Assembly (NCBI GenBank): GCA_037893245.1 | Contig: JBAIAA010000817.1 | Coordinates: forward strand, 434,001-498,000 | Direction: 5' to 3' | Origin: Crossaster papposus | Lineage: Eukaryota; Echinodermata; Asteroidea; Velatida; Solasteridae | Length of the DNA stretch: 64,000 nucleotides | Shown here: positions 59,977 to 64,000 of the stretch, piece by piece | Layout of the letters: every line of letters begins with the position of its first letter | Numbering within the stretch: position 1 is the first letter of the stretch | The notes under the pieces: generated by a model | Database searches by the model: none | Seen by the model: only the letters and a program-made list of their open reading frames with translations | What the model was told of the DNA's origin: nothing | Translations under genes and position numbers: made by a program

Positions 59977-61608
59977 TTACCACTTCATAAACCATGCAAC
60001 CATCAATCCCACAATGCATGCAATGAGACCAGTCAGTGTATAACGTGTGTATGTAATATCCAATACTGGGGCCCGATATTCAACCACTTTGTCGAGAGAC
60101 TCCGGGTTTACTTTGTCTTCCTTCCTGACCTTATGCTCTGGAGGAAAACATCTGGCCAAAATTCTGGAGTAGCACTTCTTCACCGAGGTCTTCCAGATCG
60201 CAGCGGCAGCAACTTCCCAAGCCGAAGATGTTGTCTTTGAGACTTCCGGGGTGAGGTATGTCACGGGCTTGGTTGGGTCTTCGTGGTCAACGCGTATGAA
60301 CCCGTGGTTCTCCAGCATCGCTACGATGGACGACACAGGGATTGTTGTCACCTTGACGGTGCACAGTGATAGCAATTCTTGCTCAATGTTTTTGAGCAGG
60401 ACCAGGTGCGGGTGGGTACCTCGGTACCGATCAAGCCAGTCCGAGACTTTACCAATGATTTCCCTCTTCTGTCCTCCCGTGGCTAGTACGAGGACGGCGT
60501 TCTGCTGCTGCAACTTCGTAGCGAGATGCTTTGCTACCCTCGTTGCAAATCCCCGGGCTTGGCCAGTGATGTACCCTCGCTTACATGACGCGTTCTTACT
60601 TGAACCGTTCACAGACGCCTCTGTCACACCTAGCAGTCCCTCTGCTGTCAGTGGTATTATCCGCAGTGGACACTCTTTCACAACTCCAATTGCAAAGTGT
60701 GTCCGCCTCCTAGACGGGTCCTTAAGCAACCTGGATGGAGGGATGACGTACACGAGGTGTCGCGCTGGCTCCAGAACGCGAGCCAACACGTCCAGATTCC
60801 GAGGCCTTTGATTTGGGGCAATTTCAGTCAGCAGACACAGTGCGTACAACTCCGCCACGTCAAATGTAGCAGGCAATATTGTGTTGCCATACATAAAGGC
60901 ACCTTCGGCATGACGGCTTTCATATATAAAGCTTCCCCAACATGCTGCGATTTCAACCATCGTTATATACCCTGTGTAGCCAATTTGGTAACATAACATT
61001 GTATGTTTCTGGAGCGATTTTCTCAGACTAAACAGGTCACATGATAATGGGAGAAAATACCAAACTACGCCGTCTCCATCCACTTGCAGAAAACCCATTC
61101 CTTTCAGACTTTTGATTATCAAGGCCACATCAAGATTGCACTCTTTCCAACAGCGCTGATTTATTTTCTCCATGAGAGATTCCTCAGTTCCTTCTGGGCA
61201 GCTCCGAATCCACTTGATAAGACCTGTACGCATGCTCTTCTCGACGCCTTCTGGCTGAAATGCAAAGCGTGTTTTGCCCCCGTGTAACCTGTGCTTGACA
61301 CGTTCCAAGAGGTTCTCCTCTATAGTGGTGTAAGGCGCGTACACTTTCAACTTGGAGTGAAGAAGCTCCACTAAAGGTGGTTTCCTCTCCGACTGTTTGT
61401 TGGCTAGTTCTAGAGCTTCCAGGGGATTGAGATACGGCAGGACTGCCGTGCACGACTCCAGGGTCGCGGATAGCTTGTCTAGGGTCTTAGGCTTACTTGT
61501 CCGAGTTCCCATCGCAACCAGCCGATTCGTTGCCTTTTCAATCAAACAAGCATTGGCCGTTACTGCTTCACTCTCCACAGCTCCATTCTCATCAAAGCCT
61601 GGTGCCAT
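59977..61608 (-). CDS. Uncharacterised intronless protein with winged-helix-like segments and C-terminal membrane anchor (paralogue B)
   Basis: 543 residues, ATG at 61608. It aligns with paralogue A along its length: 51-70 (CTAVLPYLNPLEALELAN), 130-187 (IKWIRSCPEGTEESLMEKIN then GFLQVDGDG), 284-310 (HLVYVIPPSRLL and HFAIGV), 316-329 (IIPLTAEGLLGV), 349-395 (GQARGFATRVAKHLATKL then NAVLVLATG) and 425-452 (SSIVAMLENHGFIRVDHED). Differences: an insertion at about 188-245 that is Cys/Tyr/aromatic-rich, no acidic linker after PPSRLL, and a hydrophobic C-terminus (522-541, YTLTGLIACIVGLMVAWF) with MKW after it. This is the form of a tail-anchored membrane protein. Direct repeats flank the gene. Function unknown; the frame is intact, which suggests selection. 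Confidence 0.8.
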   Translation of the reverse strand: MAPGFDENGAVESEAVTANACLIEKATNRLVAMGTRTSKPKTLDKLSATLESCTAVLPYLNPLEALELANKQSERKPPLVELLHSKLKVYAPYTTIEENLLERVKHRLHGGKTRFAFQPEGVEKSMRTGLIKWIRSCPEGTEESLMEKINQRCWKECNLDVALIIKSLKGMGFLQVDGDGVVWYFLPLSCDLFSLRKSLQKHTMLCYQIGYTGYITMVEIAACWGSFIYESRHAEGAFMYGNTILPATFDVAELYALCLLTEIAPNQRPRNLDVLARVLEPARHLVYVIPPSRLLKDPSRRRTHFAIGVVKECPLRIIPLTAEGLLGVTEASVNGSSKNASCKRGYITGQARGFATRVAKHLATKLQQQNAVLVLATGGQKREIIGKVSDWLDRYRGTHPHLVLLKNIEQELLSLCTVKVTTIPVSSIVAMLENHGFIRVDHEDPTKPVTYLTPEVSKTTSSAWEVAAAAIWKTSVKKCYSRILARCFPPEHKVRKEDKVNPESLDKVVEYRAPVLDITYTRYTLTGLIACIVGLMVAWFMKW

Positions 61609-61784
61609 GATATCGTTCTCTTGTTAATTAACTATTTCCGGATATAATTACAACTCAAGTGCTTCGTGTCATTTTTGTTCATTCCAAATGTAGAGTGCTT
61701 CTACTGCAACAAAAGTCGACAAAATTGTGCAACTTGGCGTATGATAGCAGACCGATGACTTTCTAGACCACATCAGTGTCGCAA

Positions 61785-62069
61785 GAAACGTCTTTCAAAT
61801 GTTTCAACACATCATGAATCCTGTTGCCAATGTACAGTGTAGTTCCTGGATCCTTATACAAAATACAAGTGACGGTATACATGCATGGCGTTCGTATACT
61901 TCGGACAAATCTTCCACTGAATCTACCAGTTTGACATTTCGTGGTAGTGGTGCAATCCTTTATCTCTGGACTCTGTTGCTGTATGATGCAATCCCTAATT
62001 TTAGAATATAATTATAGCTGACTGTGAACAAACACGTAATATAAAGTATTGTGTAGGCCTTATGATGCC
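61785..62069. repeat. Right member of the direct repeat, in the 5' flank of paralogue B
   Basis: Lies 177 bp upstream of the ATG at 61608 and matches 59065-59340. It may be the conserved promoter region of a gene-duplication unit, or a terminal repeat of a mobile unit. Confidence 0.7.
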
Positions 62070-62407
62070 ATAGCATGGAGCAATAAGCCGCCGTAAGCGG
62101 GCTGCCGTGCGTCACGATGCTATCTACTGACCTGTTTGTAGCATAATAGACGGCATACACAGTACACACAGGTACTCAACTACTCAAACACTAGACTAGA
62201 CTGGTTCTCAGTCCCTCCACTGCCGTTCTGTCGTTCTATACCACAAAAGATATGTCATCTATTATGCAGGAACAGAATGTTTTCTTTCTTTGACCTCAAC
62301 AAAGAGTAACAATGGACAACATAATTTGTTCTTTATAAGCTTCACTGGGATAAACTTGAATTATGTAAATATTATTAAATTAATATATTTACATCAAGTA
62401 TAAGCTT

Positions 62408-62869
62408 TTGAACAATATTTTGGTTGATAAACTTTGTAATAGTTGCAAAAGGTATACAATCCAATCCATTAAAGCGATTACCGTTCGAGACAGGTTCTAC
62501 AAGTATACACTGGAGCAAACGGCAATGTCCAAAATCTCAATTTTCTTCAACTGCATAAAAGCAAGAAGTTATACTGGCACGGTCTTTAAAACTTATTTTA
62601 ATGACGAATACGAATTTACTTCGCAACAAATAAATCTTGAACAACTAGTTATGATTCTAAATTATGTTTATAAATCGTTTAGTGATGACTATATACATTT
62701 GAAATTCAACATCAATGCATTTATTCTGGGTCCCCTTTTTATTTTTGTATGTACATGTAAAGTTACAGGTTTATTTGTAGATGGTAGTTTTTCGTTGACG
62801 AAATTGTGGCTTGTTCAAACTATACTAGCCTTCTTTAATCTGCGGGAAATGAATATTTCTGGCAACTGA
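62408..62869 (+). CDS. Hypothetical 153-residue frame
   Basis: Long for such AT-rich sequence, with an ATG and a hydrophobic stretch (NAFILGPLFIFVCTCKVTGL) near residue 105. No known motif, no homologue within the window, no splice or start support. Chance is quite possible. Confidence 0.15.
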   Translation: MNNILVDKLCNSCKRYTIQSIKAITVRDRFYKYTLEQTAMSKISIFFNCIKARSYTGTVFKTYFNDEYEFTSQQINLEQLVMILNYVYKSFSDDYIHLKFNINAFILGPLFIFVCTCKVTGLFVDGSFSLTKLWLVQTILAFFNLREMNISGN

Positions 62870-63043
62870 TAGTATAAAATACAATTTTTGTCTCCACATT
62901 TTGCCTTTTCATTTATTTCATTGTGGGATCCCTCTCCTTGCATCGCTATATACAAATTAAAAACAGTTAATTTAAGTTCCCTTTGACCCCAAAAGACCAA
63001 TGTTAATGCTCTGCGCACTTCGCGGTTTGGGTTCTATCAAGTT

Positions 63044-64000
63044 TTAGAAAATGTCATGCAACATCAACGACGCGAAACGCGGATTACAGAAAGGATCGAG
63101 ACCAATGCTCTCTCCCCTCGGATGTCCCAACTTCCAAACTGCTTCGTCTTGTCCCGGCTCTTTCACGAGTTGCCAACGCCCAGACGATTTCAAAATCGTC
63201 TCTCCGTACTCATTCTTTCTGTTACGAGGGTAGGCTTGTCTCATCAAGTTTGAGAAATTGCAGCTCTTGACGGCTGACTCGACTGTCTTCTGCTGCCATG
63301 AAGGCATCTTACTTTCTCGACTGGTCGGGAGATGGTAGATCACTTTGTCATCGCCACCGACGGAGATGAGCATAGAGTTTTGAAGCAAGTCAGTGATGGT
63401 TGAAGGGGCGAGACGTCGCATTTTGCCCACGCACTTGTTGGCCAGTTCCTGTTGGAGCTTGGGCACCGTTTGGCGAGCTGGTGTAAGTGACGAAGCCGCC
63501 GAAACCATATGCCCATCTGTTGGGCCTCCGGAGCTTGAGTCTTGGCGCATGGAGTTAATCCATGCCACAACTTTTGCAATGATGTCGTTCTTTTCTTGAT
63601 CATTTGCAGGTACAATGACGGCATTATTTCGGCGCGCAGCCACAGTCAAGCTTTTCTTGAAGAACTCCGACATTCCTTTGCTTTGGCCGACAGCTCTCAT
63701 TCTTTTACGGTCCCGCTTATATTTGACATCATAAAAATACAACGCCCACTCGCTAAGCTTTCCAGTGGACCATACCTCAAGCCCAGTCAATCCCTTTGGC
63801 GTGATTTCTATTCGCTGTTGTGCGTATTTCATCCCAGACTGAATCCCGATGGCAAATTCGAATTTCGTCTTCGGCTTCGAGTCAGACTCGGCCGGCGATT
63901 CTTCTGCGGGTTTCGATGCCTCGGCGTCATTTTGTTCTTTGGCTGGTCTGTGCTTTATCCGCCCCAGGTTCATGCCGAATAATCGTGAAGGGGATACCGT
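63044..64000 (-). CDS. Uncharacterised paralogue C, N-terminal part outside window
   Basis: The frame is open to the right window edge; about 318 residues are visible. It is closest to paralogue A: SPSRLFGMNLGRIKHR, an acidic/Pro linker, FEFAIGIQSG, ITPKGLTGLE, MRAVGQSKGMSEFFKKSLTV, NNAVIVPANDQEKNDIIAKV and a winged-helix-like block (STITDLLQNSMLISVGGDDK). A then stops soon after RQAYPR, while C runs on about 60 residues (ending RFASLMLHDIF) with no membrane segment. Same strand and spacing as A and B, so it belongs to the cluster. No introns visible. Confidence 0.75.
   Translation of the reverse strand, partial: TVSPSRLFGMNLGRIKHRPAKEQNDAEASKPAEESPAESDSKPKTKFEFAIGIQSGMKYAQQRIEITPKGLTGLEVWSTGKLSEWALYFYDVKYKRDRKRMRAVGQSKGMSEFFKKSLTVAARRNNAVIVPANDQEKNDIIAKVVAWINSMRQDSSSGGPTDGHMVSAASSLTPARQTVPKLQQELANKCVGKMRRLAPSTITDLLQNSMLISVGGDDKVIYHLPTSRESKMPSWQQKTVESAVKSCNFSNLMRQAYPRNRKNEYGETILKSSGRWQLVKEPGQDEAVWKLGHPRGESIGLDPFCNPRFASLMLHDIF

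Overview
The window is eukaryotic genomic DNA: AT-rich overall, with spliced genes, GT/AG introns, tRNA-derived SINEs, non-LTR retrotransposon fragments, many short hairpin DNA transposons with TTAA or other ends, and a 369-bp satellite. The repeat types (SINE with perfect A/B boxes, 'tatagcgc'-type repeats, hairpins ending in GGGCCAATTTC) fit a marine invertebrate deuterostome, most likely an echinoderm. This is a judgement from repeat style, not a proven assignment.

Left part (1-23 kb): on the + strand, the last five exons of an integrase-fold (DDE) protein gene (158-3935). On the - strand (16291 down to 8928), a decayed multi-exon gene of a tyrosine-recombinase-like family, with a frameshift and two nonsense codons in the recombinase domain. 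Around these lie hairpin elements, a nested piggyBac-like element with a TTAA duplication, a mariner remnant with a transposase fragment, minisatellites and the satellite array (20.2-22.4 kb).

Middle (23.3-39.9 kb): a ten-exon + strand gene that I could splice with consistent phases from ATG to stop, giving a protein of about 956 residues with a C-terminal HECT-type ubiquitin ligase domain. Its catalytic cysteine is present, and one giant exon is built from 15- and 60-bp repeats. Three of its exons sit between two inverted 1.55-kb arms, each arm itself a long hairpin element.

Right part (40-64 kb): mostly transposon remnants (SINE, LINE fragments, a foldback element with 16-bp tandem repeats in its arms, TTAA hairpins), then three intronless, - strand, paralogous genes (51701-53260, 59977-61608, 63044-window end). 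I cannot assign them to a known family. Each complete copy carries two winged-helix-like segments, and one copy ends in a membrane anchor. This cluster is the best candidate for an undescribed protein family here.

Nothing indicates operons or CRISPR. The integrase-like, recombinase-like and HECT genes all look like transposon-related or domesticated families, so the window is probably an accessory, transposon-rich region.
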